Shown here: positions 22,035 to 32,600 of the stretch, piece by piece
Position numbering within the stretch: the stretch's first letter is position 1
Layout: every line of letters starts with the position of its first letter
From: Chlorella sorokiniana
Taxonomy: Eukaryota > Chlorophyta > Trebouxiophyceae > Chlorellales > Chlorellaceae
Reading direction: 5' to 3'
DNA: 64,000 nucleotides
Assembly: GCA_025917655.1 (NCBI GenBank)
Contig: CP084619.1
Location: 1,736,001 to 1,800,000 of the forward strand
Program-made: the position numbers and the translations under genes
Notes under the pieces: generated by a model
Seen by the model: the letters and a program-made list of their open reading frames with translations, nothing else
Database searches by the model: none
What the model was told of the DNA's origin: nothing

Positions 22035-23558
22035 TCAGCCGTAGCAGCGGATGGGGTCGGTGCAGCCCTTGGCCGCACTCTGCCCCCGCCCAAATCGGCC
22101 GCCCTTGGACAAATATTGTTGGTGGTAGGCCTGCGCAACAGGATTGTGACGCCATCAGCACACACCAGCTTGCAAACGGAGTGAAATGGCATCTCAACCC
22201 ACGAAAAACAGCATCAGTTCTTCCTCCGCCCATTGAGCAAGAAGCCCTCCACCTGCCCAGTGCACTGCCCAACGCACTGCATGCAGCCCCACACGGCACG
22301 CACGCGCATGCAGCCGCACTCGGCGATGTAGTAGTCGGTGGCGGGCTCAATGGTGGTTGCCACCTTGGCCCCCTTCTTGCGGTACGTCCCCGCCGCCAGC
22401 GCCGCATTCACCTCCTCCACCTTCTTCTCGGCCGCCGCCCGCTGCGCCTCGCTGTGGTAGAACAGCACCGAGCGGTACTGCGTGCCAACGTCGTTGCCCT
22501 GGCGGTTGTGCGTGGTGGGGTCCACTTTCTGCAGCGGGGAGGAGGGAAGGGGCGGCATGCCAAGGTAGTTTTCAGGACTGAGCCTGTCGCAGGCGAACAG
22601 AAGGCGCTGAGCTGGTGCTAACGCCTGTTGTGGACACATGCGGATTTGGTATTGCAGGCCATGCCCATGCGGGCCCAGCGCACCCCGCCCATCCCCTGGC
22701 TCCCACCTCGAAAAACTCGTCCAGAATGTCCTCAAAGCTGCACTCCGCGGGGTTGTAGTACATCTGCGGGCCAGCAAGACGGCATGAAGAGCAGCTAGGT
22801 GATGGCCAGGCGGGGCATCGCCGCAAAGAAGCTCTGTGAAGACCGGGCTCCATCGCATTGCAGAGGGACGGGACCTAGTTTTGAACCCGCCCTTGCTTGC
22901 CCCGTCCTGTCCCCCTCCTGCCTCGTGACCTTTTCTGCGTCGCACCTGCACCGCCTCGGTGTGCCCCGTGCGCCCGCTGCACACCTCCTCGTAGGTGGGG
23001 TTGGGCACCTGGCCCGCGGTGTAGCCCACGCTCGTCTGCACCACCCCCGGCAGCCGCTGGTACGCCAGCTCCAGCCCCCAGAAGCAGCCGCCTGCCACGG
23101 TAGCGATCTCCAGGCCCTCGGGCGGGGTGGAGGGGGCCAGCTCGCAGCCCCGGCGGGCGGCACGAGCGCGCTTTAGCACCTCGTCGTTCTTGCCCTGCGC
23201 GTAGGGGAACTGGTGTTTGAGATGCACGTTTGGACAGCGCCGCGCTGTGTCAAAAGCAGCAGGATGAACTGCCATCCAGTCATAATAACTTCAACAAGGG
23301 ATACGTGTGAGCAAACAGGCTGCTATCAGCGTGCAGTAGCCACCCAGCCACTAGAGAGTGCCGCTCCTCCCGCTCCGCGGCGCCACTCACCTCCCGCTTC
23401 TCCTTGCCGCCAAACAGGCCACCGAAGAAAGAACGTGTCGGCATGGCGCGCGGGGCGTTGGCAGGGCTTCGAGCAGCAGCAGGCACGCGCCTCGTGGCGG
23501 CACTGGTGAAGGCAGCGAGGCAGCGGGTGCAGCGGGCTGCAGCGACTGTGGATGCCAT
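22035..23558 (-). CDS. MSRA: peptide-methionine (S)-S-oxide reductase, plastid-type MsrA
   Basis: The minus-strand start [17 protein letters not shown] at 23558 opens a Ser/Ala/Arg-rich leader like a plastid or mitochondrial transit peptide. The catalytic motif GCFWG is at 23077-23090, followed by [19 protein letters not shown] and HTEAVQV. The next exons carry [20 protein letters not shown] and then [18 protein letters not shown], and [17 protein letters not shown] ends the main part at about 22325. The true last exon is about 22035-22130, with acceptor TTGCGCAG, encoding [14 protein letters not shown] and the plant-type tail [11 protein letters not shown], which holds two resolving cysteines. 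MsrA reduces methionine-S-sulfoxide in proteins with thioredoxin. The donor of the last intron is not clear: CGC|GTGCGT near 22310 keeps phase but adds about five residues (CGCMR). A start further upstream is possible. It is divergently arranged with the SAC3-like gene. Confidence 0.88.
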
Positions 23559-23873
23559 GATTACAATGCGGAGAACGTGTGAAATGACATAGAGGCCAAT
23601 GGCGCTGGCAGGTGTGCAGGCTGCTCTGGTTCCCAGCCTCAGCATTCGCAGCATGTCGAGCCTGTGGTCGAGTTAGTCCCTGATCGACTGCCATCAGCAT
23701 CCTCAGACGAGACGATCACTCATGCAGGCGCGCATTGACGGCAGGTGAGCCTACAGTTTATTTGCAGCCTGCGTGAGCGGACCCTCACAGCGGCAGCCAA
23801 GCGAGCGACACCAAGTATAATTATCACTCTGCAGTGTCGCGATACGGCAGCTTCAACTCCCACCGAAAGAGGA
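23559..23873. promoter_or_regulatory. divergent promoter region, MSRA / SAC3-like gene
   Basis: 315 bases between the two chosen start codons. An in-frame ATG for the right-hand gene also exists at 23745, in which case the shared region is only 186 bases. No convincing TATA box. Confidence 0.4.
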
Positions 23874-25133
23874 ATGTTGCCGTCTGCAGGCGGGCCGCCC
23901 GCCCGGCCCACGCTGCTGGTGGGAGACCTGGCGGCGTGCCACGCGGCGTTTGAGAGGCTGCAGCAACGGGTGCTGGAGCTGTCCCTTCGCCAGCAGGCCA
24001 GCATCGTGGATGAACCTGAGTCCAGCGCAGGTGCGCGCTGCCACCGCGGGAGGCCGGCGTGGCGGCATGGTCGGGCATCGGGCGGCTGGGCTGGGGCGCG
24101 CCATGCCAGCCGCACAGCAGCTTCCAGCTCCCCCGCTTCACGCCTGCGCGCTGCCCCCCCGCCGCAGTGGACGCGTGGCGGGACCTGGTGCCGCGGTGCC
24201 GTGCGCTGCGCGAGACGCTCACCTCCTTGCGCGAGCTGTCCCACTTCAGCCGGGAGGTGTATGAGGCCGCCGCCGACGTGTGTGCCCGCGCCCACGACTG
24301 GCCCGAGGCATTCAAGGCCCTGCAGCAGCTGGTCCACCTGATCTACCCGGCACTGGCGGCACAGCAGGCGCAGCAAGGCGGCGGCGAAGGGCAGCCCGGT
24401 GCTGCGGCTGGGCTGGTTGGCCGCCCTGGCTGCAGCAGCGATGGGGGCATGGCGCAGGGGCCCTGGGACCTCGGGGCGGAGGAGGGTGAGTTGGAGTGCG
24501 CCCCCTGGCAGCGGTCACGCTCGACCCCAGCACGACGGCGGCGGCGCTCTTGCAGCCATGCTTCCGGCGCTGGCCTGAGGCTGCGGCGGCGCTGGTGCTG
24601 TACTTTGCGTGCGCGCAGCAGCAGCAGGCCGACACGCTCACCACGCTGCGGCGTCTGCCCCGTGCCGTGCTGGCCAGCCGGGAGGTGCAGGCCGCGCTGC
24701 GCCTGAACTCTGCGCTGTGCGGCGGCAACTATGTGGCACTGTTCCGCCTGCGGGCAGCAGCGCCACCGCTCGTGCAGCTGGTGACAAGTGCTGCGGCGCA
24801 GCGCGCTCGTGAGGCGGCGCTGGCAGTCATGGCCGCCGCATACCGCAGCATTGCTGTGGGGGCGGTCTGCCAAGCGCTGCAGCTGGCGGGCCTGCGGCAG
24901 CTGCTGGCCTGCTTGAAGCTGCTGGCCGACAGGTGGGAGTCATGCTGGGGCTGAATGGGGAGTGCAGCTGGGTGCTGCACTGCGGCAGGGTCGTGCTGGT
25001 TTTCCTGGCTTGCAGCGCTTTGACGAAAACATTTGATGCTGCTTGCAGAGGTCACCTGGCAGCGCAGCGGGCTATGAGCATGCTGCAGCAGGAGGAGCAG
25101 CCAGCGGAAGCAAAGCTGGTGTTTAAAGGTTGA
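23874..25133 (+). CDS. SAC3/GANP/Nin1-type (PCI-like) protein
   Basis: Start chosen at 23874 (MLPSAGGPP); an in-frame ATG at 23745 would add 43 residues. Exon 1 encodes DLAACHAAFERLQQRVLEL. Exon 2 from about 24168 has DAWRDLVPRCRALRETL, then HFSREVYEAAADVCARAHD and FKALQQLVHLIYP. A low-complexity loop follows. The next exon, from about 24555, has CFRRWPEAAAALVLYFACA, LRRLPRAVLASREVQAALR and LNSALCGGNYVALFRL. The last exon ends LVFKG at 25133. The pattern of a helical EVYE..A..A stretch, then the VQAALR/NSAL..GNY..LFRL core, is the SAC3/GANP/Nin1/mts3 domain, whose members act in mRNA export or as proteasome-lid-type subunits. It is short for a SAC3 protein, closer to plant SAC3-C-like forms. 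The final exon may begin at 25016 or 25050, since both acceptors keep the frame. Confidence 0.6.
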
Positions 25134-25419
25134 TGACAGTGGGCACGCCGTGCAGGAACTTTAGTCTCTGACAGCCCTTCTTTGCAAGTTCTTTGCGAAA
25201 ACTTCAAACTGCCAACGGCGCTACTAATCACGAGCAGCGCATAACCTCTCAAAGGCAGAAATGCAGGGCAGGGAATGGAGGTTCTGTTTCCTTTCCAATC
25301 CATGGCCAGCGGCAGATAAATGCGGCTGCTTGACCGAGAAGCGCCATTTATACACGATTCTGCGACCTGTCATCGCTCTGTATTTTGTTGTGCACCGCCA
25401 AGCTCAACAAAGAGCCACG
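25134..25419. promoter_or_regulatory. upstream region of the subtilase gene
   Basis: 286 bases between the SAC3-like stop and the protease ATG, AT-richer than either gene. A TATA-like TTTATAC at 25348-25354 lies about 70 bases before the ATG. Confidence 0.4.
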
Positions 25420-28400
25420 ATGAGGGCTCAGCGAGCCGGACTCCCGCTGGTCACCGCGCTGGTGGCCCTTCTGTGCATTGTAACCCGCGCTGAGGAGCAC
25501 ACAGCGTCAAAGGTGAGCGCTGCAGAGCTCCTTTCGAGCTTGCATGGCCACAGACTCCAGTGTTGACCTTTTACATGCAGGACGCCTCCTTCACGTCTCT
25601 CATCACTGTTGGAGTGGGTCTAGGAAGCGGATGGGCGTGGGCCGGCTATGGGTGAGCGAGGTCTGCGGCTTTGTCGCCAGCGAGCCAGCGTGCCGCTTCC
25701 CCTGCCCCTTCCCGCCTCCTCCGCCTCCTCCCCTCATGTAGCTCTGCATCCAGCTTCTGCCAGTAGCCTGTCCCTGTAATTAAACGCTGGCCTACGTTGC
25801 TCGTGGCGGCCTCCGGTTCCTGCAGTTGCCGGGACTGTGTGTTTGCTGACCGCCTGCGCCGCCGCAACGGCTCCACCTCCTCGGTCTACGCCGCCATCAT
25901 GCCCTGGGGCAACTCTATTTTGGAAAGCAATCTCCCATATTCTGGCCTCAGGTGAGTCCAAGGAGTTGCCTCATCAGTAGAGACCATTGGGATGCCTGCG
26001 TCCAATTCTCTGCCAGCACCCACCTGCCAAACATGGTGAGTTGGCTGCACCCCTGAGCCCTGCAGCGTGCTGGACGCATGGGTCAAGGGCTCGGTGCTGT
26101 CCAAGGGCATGATGTACCTGGAGGACACCATCAACCGCCGCCAGTCCCACAAGCTCACTCTTGACACCGCTGGGAAGGGCGACGCGCGGGTGCTGGCCGG
26201 CCCCACCGACGACGGCTGGTACCACATTCAGGTGGAGGGCCAAATGCATTGTGGCAGCAGCTTGGTGCCAGGCTCCAGCGATAATGTCACGCCGGCTAAC
26301 CCTTGTTTCATCCCAACATGTCCATCAGGTCAACTTGGTGAAGCTGTCTGACGCCTCTGGCACCAAGCTGATGGGACTTCCCTCGATGTGGAACCGCATC
26401 TGCATCCTGGACAAATCAGGTCAGGGCAAGAACAAGCTGATCCATCTGGGAGAGAAATTCTTTACAGCCACAGCACAAACAGGCTGCGATCTTTTTACAT
26501 GCTGCCTCCGCCTTACAGGTACCGGCTACACCCTCCAGCTGGACACTGCGTTCCTGTTCTCCTCTGACAGCCACGCCATCCAGACCAGAATGGGCGACCC
26601 TTCGGCGCCCTTCCCTTGCGTCGGCACCCTGTGCAACGAACGCCCTGTCTCCAATGCGCCCCCGTCCGCCCTCGTTCCACTTTACGATGGCGGTGACTTC
26701 TCTGTGCAGGATGAGAAACTGGTGGATGCCTCCACCAATTTCATCATGCGACTGAGGGTGAGCCTGTCGGGAGGCAGCCTGAAATTGGGTGCTAGCAATC
26801 GTTGGGGATGGAAATGGCGCTTGCATTTTCCACGCTTGTGCCACCTGCCTGCCCCCACAGCCCAACGTGAGCAACGAGGAGCTGGTGGCCATCTGCATGA
26901 GCTGTCAACAGACGACCCCTCCTCTCGCTTCAACGGCGCCTGTTTGATGGATCTAGATGAAGCCAGAGTTCAAGAAGGGGCAGATCCTGCCAGCCCTGTA
27001 GAGTGGGCCTTCCAGCCTTTCAACGTGGCCTCCTCTGTGAGTGCTGCTGGCATAGCACGAACTCCAAGGGCACCACACCCCTTTGCAGCTGCCTCCATCG
27101 GTTAATTTGGGCCTACTGCTGCAGGCAGATTTGCTTGCTATGCGTCGCACCCTGGGCAGCCAGGTGCTGTACATTGAACGTGATGGTACAGCTAGACTGG
27201 ACTACGTCCCGGAGGTGCGCGTCATGGCCAGGTATGGAGGTGCACAGGATAATGGAAAGGTTCAACATGGCCCTGTGCTCTGCAGGCCACCATTGAGCTG
27301 CCCGGCAATGTTGCAAACGTTGACGCGGCTGTGCCCTGGGGGTGAGTTGGATAATAATGCAGCTGAGGCGCCCTATCCAGGACAAGTACACGAAGGGGGT
27401 GCCCTGACCTGCCCTTGCCTGGTTTTCATGTATATGCATGCATCCCTGCAGGCTCGACCGCATCGACCAGGCATTTCTTCCCCTGGATAGCTCCTACTCC
27501 CCAGGGGCGCTGAACGGCAAAGGCGTCCACATCTACGTGGTTGACACCGGCCTGCGCAAGTGAGCCTGAGGCGCCACCTGGAAAGTTATTCAACCCGCAA
27601 CCTTGGGAACGCTGCCTGGGGCGCCTTACACTTGCCCCCTTCCCCCTTCACTTTGCCTCGCGATCTACAGCACCCACGTTGACTTTGCTGGGCGCATCGG
27701 CGAGTCCGTGAGCTTCATCAACGGCTACGCTGTTGCCAGCCTGGACAGCCGTGTGACGCGGGAGGCGATCGTCGCTGAGTACGACTGCGATGCAGACGAT
27801 CTGGACTGCCTCCATGCCGCTCTTGGTGCTGACCTTCTGCCCGGCAACGACTCTGCCACCGTGCAGGCAGTGGCTTACTGGGATGGCAATGTAAGTGCGG
27901 AGAAGGAAGGATTGCATGATTGCAGTGTGCAAGCTAGATGGCCGGGTCGTTCTTGCTGACGGCCATTCATATCTTATTCAAAACACAGAATCCTTACTCC
28001 TCTGCAGGGCCATGGCACCCACGTCAGCGGCATTGCTCTTGGCACCCAGTTTGGCGTCGCTAAGCGAGCCACCCTCCACGCCGTCAAGGCCATGGGCGAT
28101 GACGGAAGCGGAAGTTATAGCAACATCATTGCAGGTTGGCTTGCCAACTGCTAGGTGCACTGCCAGGGTCAGGCCGCCATGTTCCATCCAATTGTGTATG
28201 TCAGCATGCAGCTTCAGCAACCCTGTTCAATGCTCATCCTGCAGGAATGAACTGGGTGGTGCAGCATGTCAAGCGCAACGGCTGGCGCGGCGTGGTCAAC
28301 ATGAGCCTTGGCGGTCCGCGCAGCGTTGCCTTGAATGATGCCGCACAACAGCTTATCAACGCCGGCGTTCCTGTTGTCACCTCTGCTGGCAACAAGTATG

Positions 28401-29230
28401 GCGCAGGTGGGGCCAAGAGACGGTAAATGATGTAATGGGGAGCACAGCGGACTGCCATTGCGGATGGCTCCCTCCAGGATGGTTCCCCACAGCCACCTCT
28501 TTGCCCCTCACATTGCCCCTCCCCCGCAGATGCGTGCACGCAGTCGCCAGCCTCCAACCCCCAGTCAATTACTGTTGCCAGCTCCGACCAGAGGGACAAG
28601 CTGTCCTCCTTCTCCAACATTGGCTCTTGCGTTGATCTCTTTGCACCTGGCACCTCTATCACCAGCGCCGGCATTGCCAGGTGGCTTCTGAGTGCCGCAG
28701 GGTTCAATCTGCAGGCTGGGCTGGGCTGGAGATGCACGCCATATGCTCACACTCAATGTTACCTTCGATGCAGGGACACCTCTGCGGCGGTGATGAGCGG
28801 CACCAGCATGGCGTCGCCGCACGTGGCAGGCGTCGCGGCTCTCGTGCTCCAGGCCTACCCCATGGCGAGTGTGTCGACTGTCACCACCATCCTGACGAAA
28901 GCCAGCCAGAACATTGTGTTCAGTGCATCCACCGCGCCACGCTTTCTGCAGGCGCGTGGGCGCGTGCTAGCATTGCTGTTGCCACTTGCTTGTGAGATTG
29001 TCAAAGCACTTAGTCACAAGGCAGCACCGCCTTCCATGCAGGCCCAGCAGGCCCGCCTTGCGCCCAACTACGGACAGCCATCCCCTAGCCCTTCCCCTGT
29101 GCCCACCAAATCGCCCACCACCTCCCCCACCCCTCGCCCTGCCACGCCCTCGCCACCCTCAAATGCACAGCCGGTAGTGATGCCTGGGACGCAGCCGGCG
29201 CAGGGAAAGCTGGTTCCAGGTTACTCCTGA
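25420..29230 (+). CDS. secreted subtilisin-like serine protease (S8A, proteinase K type)
   Basis: ATG at 25420. The leader [18 protein letters not shown], ending near TRAEE, is a clear signal peptide. About 280 residues of unrecognised sequence follow in exons 25590-26760 (for example [20 protein letters not shown]). Then comes an I9-type propeptide ([14 protein letters not shown] at about 26750-26890 and [18 protein letters not shown] at 27155-27205). The protease domain has all three catalytic residues in order: Asp in IYVVDTG (27543-27545), His in GHGTHVSG (28011-28013) and Ser in [11 protein letters not shown] (28805-28807), with [17 protein letters not shown] and LFAPGTSI between. The tail is a Pro/Ser/Thr linker ([19 protein letters not shown]), typical of algal cell-wall proteins; stop at 29228-29230. 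About a dozen introns. The propeptide changes frame once near 26896, probably a base error. Expected to act outside the cell or in the wall after self-removal of the propeptide. Confidence 0.9.
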
Positions 29231-29601
29231 GGTCCGACAACTCTGCAGGCTGCATGCCGGCAGCTGATTTTACAATCCCCTGAGCAGCAAGTCTATGCCT
29301 GCCCAGGAGTTTCATGCTTGTGCCGCCAGTGAGTCCTGGCAAACCTACCGACAGCACCCCTGCGCTGAGATGCACTCCTGCCTTGTCGCCACCCCTGCCC
29401 CTTTGCCTCCTGCCATGCTTGTTTCCGAAATTTGAAGTGCTTGATTGAAGAAGGGATGGTGGGGGAGAGGGCCGGCCAGGACTGCAGCAAAAGTGAGGCT
29501 CACACATGCATCCGCGCACGGCGTGCACAGCGTGACGCCGTCAGCAACAGCTCGCCAGATTGCCCTGGCAAAAGCGGCGTTGTTCTTTTGCACTGCGGCC
29601 G
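29231..29601. other. intergenic, subtilase 3' / PIF1 5' region
   Basis: 371 bases with no motif-bearing frame. No TGTAA was found on the + strand here. Confidence 0.45.
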
Positions 29602-32600
29602 ATGGAACAAGCGATCGAGCCACCCAGCCTCAGCGAGGAGCAGAAGGCAGTGGCGTGAGTTAAAAGCACGACACTCTGCAGCTCGCAGTGCGCTGCAATA
29701 AACGAGATGTTACTGCCGATGTCGGTTTCACCGTGTTTGGTGTCGCTCAGTGCAACCTGCCGTAGCTGCGCAGCCCTGTTGCCAACACTGTGCGGTACTC
29801 CTTACAGAGACTTGGTGCTGGCTCTCAAGAATGTGTTTCTCACAGGAGTGGGCGGCACAGGCAAGACATTCCTGATTCGCCACCTGGTCCATCGCTTGGA
29901 GGAGGAGGGGAAGGAGGTGGGCAGCAGCAAAGCGTTCTCGTGTGTCCTCGCCCGCCCGCCCCCGTGAGACCATCAACATGCTGCTGCTTTTGGACCTGCC
30001 CTGGCAGGTGGCTCTGGCAGCCATGACGGGTTGTGCAGCCGATGTAGTGGGTGGAGTCACATTGCACAAAGTCCTTCAAATCGGCGCCCCCTCCAAGGTA
30101 AGGGCTGTTGTGGCCCCCACGCTTCCTCTGCTGCCGTCCTGCTTGCCGCAGCAGGCTTGCTGCCCGCTGGCGCCGGCCGCCCCCCCACCCCCACCCCACC
30201 CCACCCCCAGGTGGGTAACATACTGAGCGGGCGGTCCAGGAAACGTGGAGAGCAGTTGGGCAAGCTGGATGTGCTCATAGTGGATGAGGCAAGGCAGGGC
30301 GGGAGCGCAGGCAGAGCCGTCCTTGTGGCGTGAAGGCCGCCTGAGCGTCTGCCGTGTGCGCCATCCATCAATCTGTACTGTGTGTGCTGCAGGTGTCCAT
30401 GCTGTCGGGGAGATGCTCCAGTACGTGTATCAGGTGGCTGGTGCCCACACCGATGCACGGCTGTCGTGTGGACACCTTTGTGCTTTGCAGCCGTCATGAG
30501 TCTTCTGGGCGCTGCTCGTCCTCGTGCATTGCTGCATGGCACACGGTGCAGCTTGTGCCCATCAATGCTTTCCCGCATTGCAGGCCATCACCGCTGCCCG
30601 CTCCGCCTACTTTCGTGAGCAGCTGGACGGGACGCTTCCGGCTGAAATGCGGGCTCGGCTGCAATCGCTGTTGCCGCTTCCCCTGGCTGGTCTGCAGCTG
30701 ATTCTTGTGGGAGACTTCCTGCAGGTGGGGTGAGCGGCAGAAGAAGATGCTGCTTGCAGTGACTGCCATCAGTCAGAGCAGTGTGGTCTCCCACGAAACC
30801 CCATTCGTGCGAGACCACACTGCTCATGGTGTGCACTGCCTGAACGCATGGGTGTTGTCCCCCCCCGCATGGGTGTTGTGGCTCAGCTGCCTCCGGTGGA
30901 CAAGGGGGAGCTGCACAACCAGAGGCAGCACGAGGCGGTGGTGCGGAACCTGGACGAGAAGCTGGTCAAGTGAGGGGCAGGGGGCATCAGGGGTTGTCGC
31001 TGGGCAGGCGTGCGATTGCCGATGCCGGGGGCATGTCGTTCACTGGTGGGTACCCGCTTGGGCTGGGCTGTTGCTCAGGGACGGCGTGCTGACGGGGCGC
31101 CAGATCCGCAACGCCGCCGCCGTGTGCAACCGCGGGCTGGTCTTCCAGACGGATGCCTGGCACTGCCTGGGGCTGCAGGTGGCCATGCTGAAGAAGGTGC
31201 GCACAGGGGGAACGGGCAGCTGCTGGCCGCCGCACTTCCCCTCTAGTTGCCGTACCTAGCCCCCCCCCCCCACCCCACCCCCCACCCCCACCCCACACAC
31301 ACAACCTCCATCTCGCAGGTCCACCGCCAGGCTGACCCCGAGTTTGTGGCCATTCTGCACGCGATCCGCACGGGGCTGCCACAACACGCCAGCTGGACGA
31401 CTTGTGGCAGCGGTGCAGGTGCCGCGCGGCGCTGCGCACGCGGCCAGCGGCTTGGGCCGGCCTGTTCGGGGCTGCGCATTTAGCTGGGCTGCCCACCTCT
31501 CATGTCTTTGGGCTGGCTGCAGGCGGCAGCTCGCGTGTGAGGATGGCATCCTGCCCACTCAGCTCTTCTGGTGCGGGCCCGGGCGGGGGCAGGCGTGGTG
31601 CAGAAGGTGGTGGGCTCAGTGTGTGTCAGTCGGGCCTGAACAGCCGCTTTGGAAGCTCGTGTGGCTTGCACCACGTATTGCAGGATCAAGATCCCTGAAG
31701 CTGCGCTGCCGCATCACTGATCCCCATGGCCCCCCGCCCCACCCCCTCGTGCACCCAACCCAGCAAGAACATGGATGCCAGCCAGCACAACGCCGCACAG
31801 CTGGCGAGGTTGCCTGGCCCCCAGCACGAGTTCCATGCGGGTGCTCAGGGCCGGGATGTGTCACCCTGCCTGAGAAGCGCGCCGTGCAGTCTGGAGAGGT
31901 AGTGGCCTTGTCATTCACTCACTCGTGTGCCTGTGCCCACCCACTCGCTCTCTGCCCCCACTCCACCCCGCAGCCGACCGTCCAGAGGTGAAGGTGCGGC
32001 GGGGCGAGCTGCCGCACTGGGCCGAGGTGGAGCAGCGGCGGCGGCGCTTGAGGAGGCCATGCCAGAGGTGTGCCCCCGCCGCGGAACTACCAAGCTCCCG
32101 GCGCTGTGTGCTGCCCTGTGTGTGCCGAGCAGCTCGCTGGGCCGCGTGGGCCCTCCGCCGCCTGCCGCCTGATCCATGCTGTTGGTTTGGTGTCAGCGCA
32201 GGTGCTGCAGGCTGACCGCAAGGTGAAGGACGTGCTGAGCCTGAAGGTGGGGGCCCAAGTCATGTGCGTGGCCAACTTGGGGTGCGGGCTGGTCAACGGC
32301 AGCAGAGGCGTGGTGGTGGGACTTCTGGATGCAAGGTGGGCGGGGGCTCTGCGGGTGCACACGGGGCAGATGGCTGGGCGGTGCTGGGCGGAGCTGATGC
32401 TGTGCCCGCATGGCTCACTTGCTGGCTGGGCTGTATGAATTTTGCGGTACAAGCACGGCAGGGGCTGCAGTCTTCCAACTGAACTCTGTCCACCGTGTGC
32501 TCGTCTGGTCGCGCCACAGGGAGCGGCTGCAGGAGCTACAGCAGCTGCAGGCACGCCTCCAGATGGAGCTCAACAAGCAGCACGGCAGTGGCAGCAACAA

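Noticed and set aside
22214-22330. MsrA ending at 22214 with a Cys-rich tail
   Set aside because: The conserved plant-type MsrA C-terminus (YHQQYL ... CYG) is found in the exon at about 22035-22130, so the 22214 frame is most likely intron read-through.
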